From: JBBATK01 sp044228285
GTDB taxonomy: Bacteria; Bacteroidota; Ignavibacteria; Kapaibacteriales; NICIL-2
NCBI GenBank assembly: GCA_044228285.1
Contig: JBGAVD010000012.1
Location: forward strand, 1 to 45,139
Reading direction: 5' to 3'
DNA length: 45,139 nt
In this document: positions 9,872 to 19,773 of the stretch, piece by piece
How positions within the stretch are numbered: the stretch's first letter is position 1
Layout of the letters: each line of letters starts with the position of its first letter
Position numbers and translations under genes: made by a program
Notes under the pieces: model-generated
Told to the model about the DNA's origin: nothing
Seen by the model: only the letters and a program-made list of their open reading frames with translations
Databases searched by the model: none

Positions 9872-12067
9872 ATGAAAAACGAATTCTCATTTCGCCATCT
9901 CGGTCAGGATCTTCCTGCGGCTTTAGTAGTATTTCTTGTTGCTTTGCCACTGTGCCTAGGCATAGCGCTTGCTAGCGGTGCGCCGTTGATGAGCGGTATC
10001 GTTGCCGGTATTGTTGGTGGAGTTGTTATTGGGGCACTGAGCGGCTCGGCGTTGAGTGTTAGCGGACCTGCTGCTGGACTTGCAGCGGTAGTACTCACGT
10101 CTATTGCCTCGCTTGGAAGTTTCGAAGCCTTCCTCACAGCAGTAGTCATTGCTGGACTCTTACAGATTGCCTTGGGTGTCTTGAAGGCCGGACTTATAGC
10201 CGACTACTTTCCTTCAAACGTAATAAAGGGTTTGTTGGCTGCGATTGGACTTATTCTTATTCTCAAGCAACTTCCCCACTTTGTTGGTTGGGATGCGGAT
10301 GCAGAGGGTGAGATGTCCTTTGTTCAAGGAGACGATTACAACTCTTTCTCCGCAGTTTTTGCAGCCTTCGAGCACATACAAGTTGGTGCACTGATAGTCG
10401 CAATCGTTTCCGTCTGCATTCTCGTGTTCTGGGAGAAGACTCCCCTAGCGCGCTTCAAGTTCTTACCTGCTCCACTGATTGTGGTAGCCATCGGCATTCT
10501 ACTCAACGATTTCTTTGCAGCCTCATATCCAGATCTTACGATTGCATCGACGCACTTGGTAACTATTCCTGCTGTGTCGCTCTCGACCTTGTCCACATCA
10601 ATCGTTTTTCCAGACTTCTCGATACTAAGCTCGGTGAAGATCTACACGGTAGCTGCCACGGTCGCAATCGTTGCATCACTCGAAACCTTGCTCAATCTTG
10701 AAGCGACAGATGGTTTAGATCCACAGCAACGTCACACTCCTCCAAATCGTGAGTTGATAGCCCAAGGTATAGGAAACATGGTCTCGGGTTTGTTCGGTGG
10801 TTTACCACTGACATCTGTTATTGTCCGTAGTTCCGTCAATGTGAATGCTGGTGCGATGACAAAACTCTCAGCTATCATTCACGGAATCATGATTCTGATC
10901 AGCATACTCTTAGTTCCCGGCTTGATAAATAAAATCCCACTTTCAGCACTGGCAGCCATTCTGATTGTGACCGGTTTCAAGCTAGCGAAGCCTGCGCTTT
11001 TCATCAAAGAATACAAGAAAGGTTGGAATCAGTTTCTGCCATTTATGGCAACCATCATCGCAATCCTCTTTACGGATCTCCTTGTTGGTATAGTAATAGG
11101 TTTGCTCTTCAGTCTTGCCTTCATTCTCAAGAGCAACTATCTCAACTCCTTCGTGTTTGTGACAGAGAAGCATCATGCTGGCGAGTTGATTCGAATCAAC
11201 CTCGCGCAGCAAGTCTCTTTCCTCAACAAGGCAACCATAATGGAGGCTTTGAGCGCAATTCCAAACGACACACAAGTGGTCATCGATGCAAGTGAGTCAG
11301 ACTATATTGACTTCGAAATCAGAGAGTTGATACAGACCTTTGCCTTCGTGCAAGCACCACCAAGAGGCATCACGGTGAGTTTAATGGGCTTCAAGTCTGA
11401 GTACAGTATCAACGACGTCATTCATTTTTCCAGTGCGATCACCAAGGATATACAGGAGAGGCTAACGCCTGTTGAGGCATTGCAGCTTTTGAAAGACGGT
11501 AACGAGCGCTTCCTCAGTGACACACGTATTCACCGGAATTTGATGTCGCAAGTTCGCGAAACCGCCGACGGACAACACCCTATCGCAGCCATTGTCGGTT
11601 GCATCGACTCGCGCACAACGAGCGAGCTCATTTTCGATGCTGGCTTAGGAGAGATCTTCAGCGTACGCGTTGCAGGTAACGTTGCGAACATCGATGTTGT
11701 TGGAAGTCTGGAGTTCGCCTGCAAGGTAGCAGGAGCAAAGCTCATTGTGGTACTCGGTCACACAAACTGTGGCGCAGTAAAGGCAGCATGCGACGGCGTA
11801 GAGCTTGGAAACATTACTCCACTGCTCAATAAGATTCAACCGGCTGTTCAATCTGAGACCAGAACGAAAGAGAATCGCACTTCTTCCAATCATCATTTCG
11901 TCGACACCGTGGCGCATTTGAATGTTGGCTTTACGCGTCAAGCTATCCTCGAACAAAGTCCGCTCTTACGCACTATGCTCGACAGTGGTGAGATTCTCAT
12001 TGTTGGTGGAATGTATGATGTAGGTACCGGCAAAGTCGTCTTTGACGAGGCAGTAGTAAAAGCCTAA
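9872..12067 (+). CDS. SulP-family anion (bicarbonate/sulfate) transporter fused to beta-carbonic anhydrase
   Basis: A 731-residue fusion. Residues about 1-420 form the SulP membrane domain, starting with the family signature LPAALVVFLVALPLCLGIAL and continuing with GLFGGLPLTSVIVRSSVNVNAG and TGFKLAKPALF. Residues about 430-520 resemble a STAS domain (TQVVIDASESDYIDFEI). Residues about 545-731 are a beta-class carbonic anhydrase with its zinc ligands in place: Cys577 in CIDSR, and His630 and Cys633 in GHTNCGA. The Asp-Arg pair of the CxDSR motif is intact, so the enzyme should be active. The likely role is bicarbonate (or sulfate) uptake coupled to CO2/HCO3- interconversion at the inner membrane. 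This fusion is known in bacteria. No operon partner is visible. Confidence 0.92.
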   Translation: MKNEFSFRHLGQDLPAALVVFLVALPLCLGIALASGAPLMSGIVAGIVGGVVIGALSGSALSVSGPAAGLAAVVLTSIASLGSFEAFLTAVVIAGLLQIALGVLKAGLIADYFPSNVIKGLLAAIGLILILKQLPHFVGWDADAEGEMSFVQGDDYNSFSAVFAAFEHIQVGALIVAIVSVCILVFWEKTPLARFKFLPAPLIVVAIGILLNDFFAASYPDLTIASTHLVTIPAVSLSTLSTSIVFPDFSILSSVKIYTVAATVAIVASLETLLNLEATDGLDPQQRHTPPNRELIAQGIGNMVSGLFGGLPLTSVIVRSSVNVNAGAMTKLSAIIHGIMILISILLVPGLINKIPLSALAAILIVTGFKLAKPALFIKEYKKGWNQFLPFMATIIAILFTDLLVGIVIGLLFSLAFILKSNYLNSFVFVTEKHHAGELIRINLAQQVSFLNKATIMEALSAIPNDTQVVIDASESDYIDFEIRELIQTFAFVQAPPRGITVSLMGFKSEYSINDVIHFSSAITKDIQERLTPVEALQLLKDGNERFLSDTRIHRNLMSQVRETADGQHPIAAIVGCIDSRTTSELIFDAGLGEIFSVRVAGNVANIDVVGSLEFACKVAGAKLIVVLGHTNCGAVKAACDGVELGNITPLLNKIQPAVQSETRTKENRTSSNHHFVDTVAHLNVGFTRQAILEQSPLLRTMLDSGEILIVGGMYDVGTGKVVFDEAVVKA

Positions 12068-12409
12068 CAGACGTCTGTAAAGCCAGCAGGTCTGCAGAGC
12101 CTTTGTACTCTTTAGCACTTTCATGAACTCGAGTTCGAGCTTCGATTGTGGTGGATGTACTGAGTCGGTGCAGACCTGTTTTGTTAAGGGGTGGAGGGTG
12201 GGATAGATTGAGTTTGGCAGTGAGTAGAACTTGTGTGCTGGTGTTAGACCTGGCATCGAAGCAAATCATAAAGCTTGGATGCATTCAAGAGTCAAAGCTG
12301 AGGGTCACCAGGTTTCTCATTGTTACACACGTCGACAAGACCCCTAATCAATCAGCACTCAAAAGTAGCGTCTACAGTGATGGTACTTTGTTATTCTCGG
12401 ATTTGGCCC
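12068..12409. other. 342-bp intergenic region between convergent genes
   Basis: It lies between the SulP-carbonic anhydrase gene (plus) and the lipoprotein gene (minus). An open plus-strand frame from 12148 runs through here and over the lipoprotein gene. It has no ribosome-binding site or family features and is treated as a shadow. No terminator could be fixed with confidence. Confidence 0.35.
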
Positions 12410-12937
12410 TTACTTGTACTCCCTATAGTCGCAGACAATCTCAACTGCGGCGACATGGTTTAGAAGAAAGTCAATATCCTTTTCGTAAGACCCTTTCGTT
12501 GGGAAATACACTTCCAGCACAGGAACAAACCAACCATGTAAATCAGGAAATGCTTGCTTCAATCCCGTCTCTCCTGAAACTACATAATCAATACCATCGA
12601 GTTTGCCCTCAAAGGTCTTTTCGTAGAGGATATGCCAATTAACGCGTCCTCGCATCTTAACGAAAGAAGCATCAGTAGAGTCACCCAACAAAACTCTAAA
12701 TTTCAACTTCACGTGTTCGTCTGAGCAGACATCATCAACCAACTTACTCCATTGAACAACACGAGTACTTCCATCCATGTACGTACTGAAACTGCTGTCG
12801 CTCTTACTGACAATCGACGATCCCGCTTTGTGCAATTCGAAAGTTCTTGCTAGTCCACACGGTGAGTTGTCGACAACATCACAGCTCGAAAGAAACAGAG
12901 AAAGAGAAAGGAAACAGAATAGTATTCGCGTAACCAT
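12410..12937 (-). CDS. Hypothetical lipoprotein
   Basis: A 175-residue protein with a lipoprotein signal peptide: a short basic start (MVTRILF), a hydrophobic run (CFLSLSLFLS) and a lipobox LSSC with Cys at residue about 19. The mature part is about 155 residues with no recognised domain. Segments such as RVNWHILYEKTFEGKLDGIDYVV and FVPVLEVYFP suggest a compact mixed fold. It is probably anchored to a membrane facing the periplasm. It is the last ordinary gene before the accessory region on the right. Confidence 0.65.
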   Translation of the reverse strand: MVTRILFCFLSLSLFLSSCDVVDNSPCGLARTFELHKAGSSIVSKSDSSFSTYMDGSTRVVQWSKLVDDVCSDEHVKLKFRVLLGDSTDASFVKMRGRVNWHILYEKTFEGKLDGIDYVVSGETGLKQAFPDLHGWFVPVLEVYFPTKGSYEKDIDFLLNHVAAVEIVCDYREYK

Positions 12938-13318
12938 GACGATAAATGTTTGTGATACTTGACAACAAAAACTATGTGCGTGTTTGATATCGATACTTTC
13001 TGTGAAACGAGATCGCCAGCTGCACTCGAACTTGTAGTGTCGGTACTCCGTTCAACTACAATTCGGCAACTGTTCCTGATGCTCTCTAGTACCGATGGCT
13101 AAGGTCTACCCGGTGAATGATAGCCCCGGCAAAGCCCAACTCTTCGAATCACTAAATCCTTCGTCTTCGTCACGGTGGTGGTTAAACTTAGTATATCGTG
13201 AGGGGATTTCAAAATCGAGGGTAGCGTGAGGCACCCAACAAAGCAGTCGATTATGATGATATGCCCGGGCTGATTGCTGCACTCATATCGAGACGACTGA
13301 TCCAGGCAGCAATTCTAT
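12938..13318. other. Intergenic region at the edge of the accessory block
   Basis: About 380 bp between the lipoprotein start and the left end of the degenerate IS21-type element. The first part should carry the lipoprotein promoter. The second part (13080-13318) looks like decayed coding DNA, with frequent stops in all frames, and is not recognisable. Confidence 0.3.
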
Positions 13319-13986
13319 TGGAGAATCCGACGAAACCGTCCACTTATCCGCGCGAAGCTAACCCACCCTAGCCGCGTCAAAATGGCCCACCTCAAAAGCG
13401 TCTAACCGAGTCATTCTCGAATCCCAAATGGAAGCAAGCGATAAAGGAACCTCTCGAGCCTAAGCTCACTCAGAAGATCTCAATTACAGTTAGGCTGAGA
13501 AGCAAGGCGGCGAACCGATCAATCATCGCGAGTATAATATGATCTCGACTCGTTGAGATTCGCACTTGCACGGAGTGAGTAAGCGATTGATCAATGAAAT
13601 GAGAGGTGTGGCACGCAATACGCTGCGCAAGCACCTTCGGATTTTTGATGAGAGTAGAATAGAATACGCATCAGAGGAGGCTCAAAGCCATAACGTGGAA
13701 TCGCCGACTCGATTGACACTGGAAACATTAAACCGTTTGACATTCGCACAATCATCGCGAAACCACCATAAGAAGCAGAATTCTAATCCTTTACTCCCGT
13801 GAAGCAGCAGGCTGGAAGTGAAGGCTGAATCACTATGAAGGAACGCGTGAACCAAGTACCAATCCTTGATCTCATTTGCATCAAAGGACTAAAGTCTGTT
13901 GCACCTTCTGTTATCCTCAGAAAACCATCGGCATAGCCTCGGTCAGGTGAGTACGGAATAGGTAGGCCTGTATAGGCGAAATACCC
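13319..13986 (+). mobile_element. Collapsed IS21-family element (both ends kept, most of istAB deleted)
   Basis: The left end starts TGGAGAATCCGACG and then carries two degenerate copies of a terminal repeat ending in ACCCACC/GGCCCACC (near 13345-13400). The right end (about 13918-13986) is an inverted counterpart reading GGAATAGGTAGGCC...GAAATACCCA. The TG...CA termini and multiple internal terminal repeats are typical of IS21. Between them only an istA N-terminal remnant survives. At 668 bp it is far shorter than a complete IS21 element (about 2-2.5 kb). Both ends match the better-preserved pair at 22630 and 24833, which confirms the assignment. Not functional by itself. Confidence 0.65.
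13554..13802 (+). pseudogene. istA transposase, N-terminal remnant
   Basis: Read from about 13563, the frame gives SHLHGVSKRLINEMRG followed by VARNTLRKHLRIFDES, matching the helix-turn-helix start of IS21 IstA proteins (LxLxGxSKRxIxxxxGVxRNTVRKYL). Just upstream, stop codons break the frame. After about 35 residues the similarity ends and the frame becomes unrelated. The DDE catalytic domain and all of istB are missing. A dead fragment inside the collapsed IS21 element. Confidence 0.6.
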
Positions 13987-14274
13987 AGTATGCGCTTGAA
14001 GCTTGAAATCAATGTAAGGACAAAGCTTTGAGCTCTTTTCTAGTACTGACAGCTCTGAAGAGTTACGCTCTACGAAAAGTGAGACAACGACGCTGCAAAC
14101 TCTGTGAGTGACTCTTGAGAACGTAGATGGGGTCTAGCATCTTGGCTTTGAAGTGTCGGAGAACACTTTTCTTGAAGCCAAAGGACTTGAATCACCCAAA
14201 CACAAGTTCAAGTATATGCCGCAATGTATAGGATAGGCTTGCGCTGTCATACATCTTGGGCTATGGGAGCGTGA
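13987..14274. other. Intergenic spacer, decayed sequence
   Basis: About 290 bp between the IS21 remnant and the end of the beta-propeller gene. The minus strand has a broken frame that may once have coded for protein (stops interrupt it every 15-40 codons), but I cannot assign it. No RNA gene or clear terminator is seen. Confidence 0.3.
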
Positions 14275-16872
14275 TCAGGACTTCGCTAGCATAATCTTAA
14301 ATCTCAATACGCGTTTAGGCGTAGTCAGCAACACAAAGTATATGCCTGATGGCAGCTCTTGACGTTCAAATTCATACGAGCCTCTCTTCTCATCCACTAG
14401 GAACTCATCAGCTCTGCTGCACCGAACACTTCGTCCCAGATGATCGTAAACTGATTCTTCTATGACGTCTTCTCCTGGCAGCAGCAAGATTCTCATGGGT
14501 CCTGAATAGCAACGACACTCATCATCGTGCAGTGTCAGCATTTGATCAGGCACAACTTCTGTACTCTGACCACTCGTATCACTGATGATTGTAACGTAAC
14601 CTTCCTGGTCTCTGAGTAGAATACAATTACCATTTCTACTCACATAAACAGGTGAACCATATACGCTGTCAGCATGGGCAGTTGAAGCGGAACTGGTTAG
14701 ATTATAAACAGTCAAACGACGACATGACTCTTTGCTCGTATATACAACTCGCGAACCGTCTCCAGACAGAAGTCCGAAGTTTCGGTGGAACAGTTGTATT
14801 ACGTCACCTGTTGCATTATCAATGACAATTGTTGAACCATCATATGTAACGACGGACTTCTGTACACTATTGCAGACTCTCGCATCTACCACTTTTTTAC
14901 TAAACGTTACTACTGTGTCGCGCTGTCGCCAGTTATACACTATGCAGGTACTATCCATGTTAATGATCACCACCTGGCTTCCCACCGCTAAACTTCGGAT
15001 ACTATCGCTGTAAGCTATAATGCACTCTTCATTGGATACTAAATCACGTACAAGGCACCTATTGCTAGCATCTGAGACAGCAAGGCACTCTACGTCTTCA
15101 TTGTAACTGATAATACTGACCTTGTCAACATCAACCGTATCTCGAACTACAACATGAGAATCATTTTCTATTCGACAAGTGTACACGCCTTCTCGATTCC
15201 TCAAAACGGCAGCTCCACTTGCTTTTCGATAGTACACACACACTGCGCTATCAATGCCAGTACTAATCGAAACTGGTAGAGAGCTATGGTTGTACAAATC
15301 AAGGCGACTGCCAATTCCGTTTCCGATCTTCGACACCACTACAGTTGCTGAGTCTTCATCCACAACGTAATAGTCTGTTTGCAAAAGCTGTACGCTAAAC
15401 ACTGATTTGCCACTCTTGCTATCATAGACAGCAAGCCCAGAATCCACAAGAGTCAATACTTCCCTACCACTCAATAAAGCAGCTTTGATTCGAGTATCGC
15501 GACCATTCCCATTCCTGTATTGAGATGACTCGGCAGGTGCCTTAGATAGGTCATACTTTGTAACACTACTATCAATCAGATAGAAGTCACTGTGAGTGGT
15601 ACCAGCCGTTGCAATTGACATAACCCCGCCAACAGCTACTTCGCTCTTGTTAACGATTGAGTAATAGTGCTTATCCACCTGGCCGTTACGTAGATAGATC
15701 AGCTGCAACCCATCGACGAAGTCCATAACATCAGCGAATCCTAGTGAATCAAGTGACAGGTTTCCGCACTGTATGTTTGCAAGCCCAAAGCCAGTTAGCG
15801 CATCCGCCACCACCATCTCATGATTTTCGTCAACGAAAGCAAACTTTCGGCTTAGATAGTCAGAACAGAATGCTGCAATTCCATTTCTAACATACTCATA
15901 CACAGGCTTGGTCTCACCAGCCCTATAACCTCGTATGTTTCCTGACAGACTTACAATAGAGGCATACACTACTCCAGCTGAATCATAGAAAGCTGCAGCG
16001 CGCGCTCCTTCTTTCTCTACGATACTAGTCGAGTCCTTCCCACCGTAGAGATCAATGATGTATATCTTGTTATGCTGCAACAGCAGGTACTTTTTGATTG
16101 CTGCATTCCAATCAGTGTAGTTGAAGAACCGTAGAGTATCGACTCCTATCAGTCGTCCAGTTTCCGTACTGACTGCCTTCCACTTCAAGTCCAACGATAC
16201 AATTTCACCCGTCGAGAACACATAGGTGCTAACGTGGTAACGCAATAGAAGCAGGCTGTCATCGCTCGACCACATCGAAGACCTGTGACTTACACTAAAC
16301 TGTTGCAGTGAATCGCCTTTGATGAAGATTTTGTTGCCAGGAACACTATCGAGCCACAGCATCTTTCTAACTGCAAGGTCATACACACCGTACTTCTTCC
16401 TTCCACTGTTAATGTACAAGTATCGGCCTGAAGGGCTAATGTCAATCTGGGATACAATTGGCAATGGAACAACAAAAGTGCTGACGCTCTTCCCTTTGGA
16501 GCTGTATGTCTCCAACACGTTTTTGTCGTGGATGAGCAATACTTGTGACTTATTATTGTACTTGCTAATACATGAAAGACTCAAGCCAGTGATGGTGCTT
16601 CTATCGGTAGTCAGTGTCGTGCAGTTCACAGCGTTCATCGACGTGTCAAAACACTCGATACGAATCACCGCTTTCGTTGTGTCAGTATCGCACACATCTG
16701 CAACTTCTCTGAGAATGGTCAACTGTCGCGATGCGGTACTGTAGTTATAGTCATGCACTCCTCCAAGATTCGTCTTCGAAATAGCAGGGTACTCCCAAGA
16801 GTTAGAGCTGCCAAAGCAAGGAACGAAGCCCAAAGCAACAACTGATATTATCAACAAGCCCAATCTCATCAT
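14275..16872 (-). CDS. Giant secreted beta-propeller-like protein with T9SS sorting domain
   Basis: An 865-residue protein. I start it at 16872 (Met-Met before RLGLLIISVVALGFVPCFG, a signal peptide). The frame is open further upstream, but that part overlaps the preceding gene and copies its sequence. The body consists of many short repeats of the type YDxxSGK / xxVxDxxTG / LSxDGxR (for example YDSKSGKSVFSVQL, VVADALTGFGLAN), as in WD40/YncE-like beta-propellers. The last about 70 residues (EESVYDHLGRSVRCS...LPSGIYFVLLTTPKRVLRFK) are a T9SS type A sorting domain. The start lies one base after the stop of the preceding gene, so the two are an operon. A surface or secreted binding protein; ligand unknown. 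Confidence 0.7.
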   Translation of the reverse strand: MMRLGLLIISVVALGFVPCFGSSNSWEYPAISKTNLGGVHDYNYSTASRQLTILREVADVCDTDTTKAVIRIECFDTSMNAVNCTTLTTDRSTITGLSLSCISKYNNKSQVLLIHDKNVLETYSSKGKSVSTFVVPLPIVSQIDISPSGRYLYINSGRKKYGVYDLAVRKMLWLDSVPGNKIFIKGDSLQQFSVSHRSSMWSSDDSLLLLRYHVSTYVFSTGEIVSLDLKWKAVSTETGRLIGVDTLRFFNYTDWNAAIKKYLLLQHNKIYIIDLYGGKDSTSIVEKEGARAAAFYDSAGVVYASIVSLSGNIRGYRAGETKPVYEYVRNGIAAFCSDYLSRKFAFVDENHEMVVADALTGFGLANIQCGNLSLDSLGFADVMDFVDGLQLIYLRNGQVDKHYYSIVNKSEVAVGGVMSIATAGTTHSDFYLIDSSVTKYDLSKAPAESSQYRNGNGRDTRIKAALLSGREVLTLVDSGLAVYDSKSGKSVFSVQLLQTDYYVVDEDSATVVVSKIGNGIGSRLDLYNHSSLPVSISTGIDSAVCVYYRKASGAAVLRNREGVYTCRIENDSHVVVRDTVDVDKVSIISYNEDVECLAVSDASNRCLVRDLVSNEECIIAYSDSIRSLAVGSQVVIINMDSTCIVYNWRQRDTVVTFSKKVVDARVCNSVQKSVVTYDGSTIVIDNATGDVIQLFHRNFGLLSGDGSRVVYTSKESCRRLTVYNLTSSASTAHADSVYGSPVYVSRNGNCILLRDQEGYVTIISDTSGQSTEVVPDQMLTLHDDECRCYSGPMRILLLPGEDVIEESVYDHLGRSVRCSRADEFLVDEKRGSYEFERQELPSGIYFVLLTTPKRVLRFKIMLAKS

Positions 16873-19525
16873 GCTAACGTAGCAATAGTTTGTATGTGCA
16901 GGTACTACCGCTCGAGTGCTGAAGAACCAAGATGTACATTCCTGGCGTACGTGGTGGCGTACACGAATCATGGCGTCCATACATGTCACAGAATTCTTGA
17001 CGTGATACAGTGCGGCCTGCGATATCGTATACAGATGCTTGAACAATTGGATCGCTTTCTTGTACGTTGTTCATACTTCCTGCAAGCAGGTGTTCAAGAA
17101 CGTTTCTACTTTCTGCACAATTCTCACTCGTACTAGTACTTTCAACACTAGTTACATGGGCAGCAGTATCCAAATCTGTGAGAATCGTCACACTTTGGTC
17201 AAGAGTAAAAACTGCAGCAGAAGTTGTACTGGATTGTATCCGTACGCTCTTGACAGGTGAGATCATTGAGAGAGTGAGAAAGGCGCTGGTATCCGCTACT
17301 GTGTGAAGCAATAGCAGCTCTGCTTGTGGCTTGTCACTATATACAGCACAGAAAGTGTTCGACGCGTTTACAGCAATCCTCTTTCCTTCCTTATGAATCG
17401 TAGACTTTGGCTCACCAAGACTGTCAGCAATCACAGCACTGTCGCCACTACAGAAAATATACTGTGCCGTTTGCTTATCATACGCAATGCGACCGAGCGC
17501 CGCTGTAAACTCATCTGGATACTCAAAAAGCGATTTTGCATTCCTAACAGCAATGGTTCCCGCTTGAGTAGCAATAACGTTATTATCCCAAGCTGCAACA
17601 ACAGATCCACTGTCATATCCTACACCTTCGTAACACTCTGTTAACTGACTGCTTGTGTAGTTGTAGTGTCGATATGTACCGTCTGCACAGTACATCACGT
17701 AGTACAGTCCATCGGCGGTTGCTGCGGCACTAAGGGCACTACTCACGATCTTGATCGAGTCAACTATATGCAAATCACGGTCATCTCGAAGCAACAGGTG
17801 CGCCTGCATATCTGCAAAGATGTGCAAGCGTTTCGAAGGTAGGCTATACAGATACCTCTCGAAGACATTGTATGGTGCGTCCACAATCGTATCACCGCTT
17901 ACAACATCATACAGAGTACACTGCTTCTTGTGGGCACTAACTAGCATGTACTTCGAATCTGAAGAGAACGCAATCCTCGACTCAGTACTGGTCTGGCACG
18001 ACCAGTATATCTGGTGCTTCTTGCTGTCGCACACATAAACGCGGTCACTTGATCGCATCACAGCTATATTCTGCTTTGATAAGATTGCGGCATCTATAAT
18101 TGACTGCTGGAACCCTGCCTCACCTGGAAACAACGAAAATTGTATAGGTATTGAGGCGCCAATCTTAATTTCATCCTCAACGTAAACCCCTTTCAGTATG
18201 ATACCTAGTCTCTGCGCAAGTGGAAACACGTAGGAACCTGACGCATAATAGACGTTAGATAGATTGGTCGACGTGTATGACACAAATGTATCATCGTACT
18301 TGAGACAGAAAACACTATCTGTCTCATAAACTAGCTCAGGATTTGCCTGATACCCACGCCTATACTTGGCGTAAGGCTTGTTCTCGAGAATATCATAACA
18401 GACAGTTGAATCCAAAGTGGTTAACAACAAAGTATGACGTATGTCTAGCGAGATCACATCTATAAGCTCGTCAGCGCCAAGCAACCTAAACATCCACAAC
18501 CTACCATCATGGATTTTACAGCAATGAGAAGCGGAGTCCAATACATAGACGCTTGAGTCACGATCATCATACATCACTTTCTGTATCAAACGCAAAGAGT
18601 CTGGCAGTTGGAACGAAACATGTTGATTTACACTAGCCAAGGTCTTTCTACCATTCTTGGATGTACAAATCGCTCCTTCACTGCTGTATGCTTGTGGTGA
18701 CGATTGTCCAGATATCGTTGAAATATATCTGATAGCATTATCTGAAAATATGAAGCGATGCACGTCGGTACTATCTCGAACCGGGTCGTAACTGTAGATA
18801 GTACAATAACTCATGTCACTTGGACACGCTACGAAAGACGACATACTAAGTAAGCTATCTACTCTACTGTTTTGTACAACCTTGTACTCAGCTAAATCGA
18901 TGACAAATGCTTTCGCATTTGTCGTGTACAACAGATAACGAGCACCATCTTTCTTGTAACACTTCAGACCAGCTGTTAACTCTGCTGATACCTTCAAAAG
19001 ACGATTCTCGAATGGCGCGTACAAAGAGCGCACAACAAACTCGTTTGTTAACTTTGGAGCAACAAAATATGTTCGTTCTTTATAGCTCACGACTGCGTAC
19101 GCACTCTTGCTTCCCTGGTAACCATAAGTGACTGTATCTTCAATATCACCTAAGCACACCTTTTTGGCGCGGTCAAAAACACGTATGTGTACGGCTTCTT
19201 GATTCTTAAAACTAGCAGGATCTATTTGATATCTGTTTCGCCAAACATCGTAGAGCGTGTCGCCAGACATAGACGTGTAGACACTCTCTTGAAAATAGAG
19301 CTTAGCTACGTATCGACTATTGTACGCAATCATGCTATGATTATCTGCACCAAGTACTCCAGACTGAGCACATAGAAGTAGCATTGATAGCTGAATGTAG
19401 AACTTATTGATTCTCATCGAAGCATCTGGATTAGTCTGTAAGTCCAATCACTCGTATGGATGAGCGACACGGCCCTGAGCTGAAAATAGGCATTCCCTGT
19501 CTGAGGAAAACACCTTATTTCCATC
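16850..19525 (-). repeat. Tandem duplication, right-hand partner at 19750-22425
   Basis: This segment and the one at 19750-22425 are tandem direct copies with a 2,900-bp period. Each holds one giant T9SS beta-propeller gene, its upstream leader and the first codons of the following gene. Identity is very high from 16850 to about 17965 (against 19750 to about 20865), then falls sharply, while leader sequences stay similar. Confidence 0.75.
16874..19417 (-). CDS. Giant secreted beta-propeller-like protein with T9SS sorting domain (copy 2 of a tandem duplication)
   Basis: An 847-residue protein. The start at 19417 precedes a signal peptide (NKFYIQLSMLLLCAQSGVLG). The body has propeller-type repeats (KYMLVSAHKKQCTLYDVVSG, LHIFADMQAHLLLRDDRD). 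The C-terminus (VQASVYDIAGRTVSRQEF...TPGMYILVLQHSSG) is a T9SS type A sorting domain. It is a close paralogue of the gene at 19774-22314: the C-terminal about 370 residues are nearly identical, while the N-terminal half is clearly diverged. It is directly upstream of, and coupled to, the gene at 14275-16872. No catalytic motif is seen. Confidence 0.72.
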   Translation of the reverse strand: MRINKFYIQLSMLLLCAQSGVLGADNHSMIAYNSRYVAKLYFQESVYTSMSGDTLYDVWRNRYQIDPASFKNQEAVHIRVFDRAKKVCLGDIEDTVTYGYQGSKSAYAVVSYKERTYFVAPKLTNEFVVRSLYAPFENRLLKVSAELTAGLKCYKKDGARYLLYTTNAKAFVIDLAEYKVVQNSRVDSLLSMSSFVACPSDMSYCTIYSYDPVRDSTDVHRFIFSDNAIRYISTISGQSSPQAYSSEGAICTSKNGRKTLASVNQHVSFQLPDSLRLIQKVMYDDRDSSVYVLDSASHCCKIHDGRLWMFRLLGADELIDVISLDIRHTLLLTTLDSTVCYDILENKPYAKYRRGYQANPELVYETDSVFCLKYDDTFVSYTSTNLSNVYYASGSYVFPLAQRLGIILKGVYVEDEIKIGASIPIQFSLFPGEAGFQQSIIDAAILSKQNIAVMRSSDRVYVCDSKKHQIYWSCQTSTESRIAFSSDSKYMLVSAHKKQCTLYDVVSGDTIVDAPYNVFERYLYSLPSKRLHIFADMQAHLLLRDDRDLHIVDSIKIVSSALSAAATADGLYYVMYCADGTYRHYNYTSSQLTECYEGVGYDSGSVVAAWDNNVIATQAGTIAVRNAKSLFEYPDEFTAALGRIAYDKQTAQYIFCSGDSAVIADSLGEPKSTIHKEGKRIAVNASNTFCAVYSDKPQAELLLLHTVADTSAFLTLSMISPVKSVRIQSSTTSAAVFTLDQSVTILTDLDTAAHVTSVESTSTSENCAESRNVLEHLLAGSMNNVQESDPIVQASVYDIAGRTVSRQEFCDMYGRHDSCTPPRTPGMYILVLQHSSGSTCTYKLLLR

Positions 19526-19742
19526 AGTTTTTTGCGTCGCATTGCCTCACAATTAGTGCAACTGTTGTTCGGAGCTCAGAACTTCGTTGCCTCATAGGGC
19601 GTCGTACAGATACAATAGTCGTACCTTCGCCTGAACCATAAACAGCAATTCTACGCGATTAGACAGTTTTGCAATGAACGTGTATATCAACAGTCCTGGC
19701 GTCTGCGATCTGAGAGCATGGTGCAAACATGAACGCAACGAC
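19418..19742. other. Intergenic leader between the duplicated beta-propeller genes
   Basis: It probably contains the promoter of the 16874-19417 gene. The part next to the gene (to about 19525) resembles the leader of the sister gene (22320-22425), including a conserved GAGCGACACG and GATAGGCATTC/AATAGGCATTC. The remainder is unique, with no gene seen. Confidence 0.4.
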
Positions 19743-19772
19743 TTATAGTATCAACAAGCCCAATCTCATCAT
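19743..19772 (-). pseudogene. First ten codons of the 14275-16872 gene, left behind by the duplication
   Basis: Directly after the stop of the 19774-22314 gene, the sequence repeats the start of the downstream operon gene (Met-Met-Arg-Leu-Gly-Leu-Leu-Ile) and then hits a stop. It marks the duplication junction exactly: the duplicated unit ended just inside the next gene. Confidence 0.7.
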
Positions 19773-19773
19773 G

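Noticed and set aside
12148..12642. 164-residue plus-strand frame across the lipoprotein gene
   Set aside because: It overlaps a convincing lipoprotein gene on the other strand, and has no domain or ribosome-binding site.
13987..14274. Another transposase remnant on the minus strand
   Set aside because: A broken frame exists, but no motif matched any transposase family well enough to name it.
16873..17046. Upstream extension of the 14275-16872 gene
   Set aside because: It overlaps the coding end of the preceding gene in another frame and is duplicated with it at 19773-19946, so it is a shadow.
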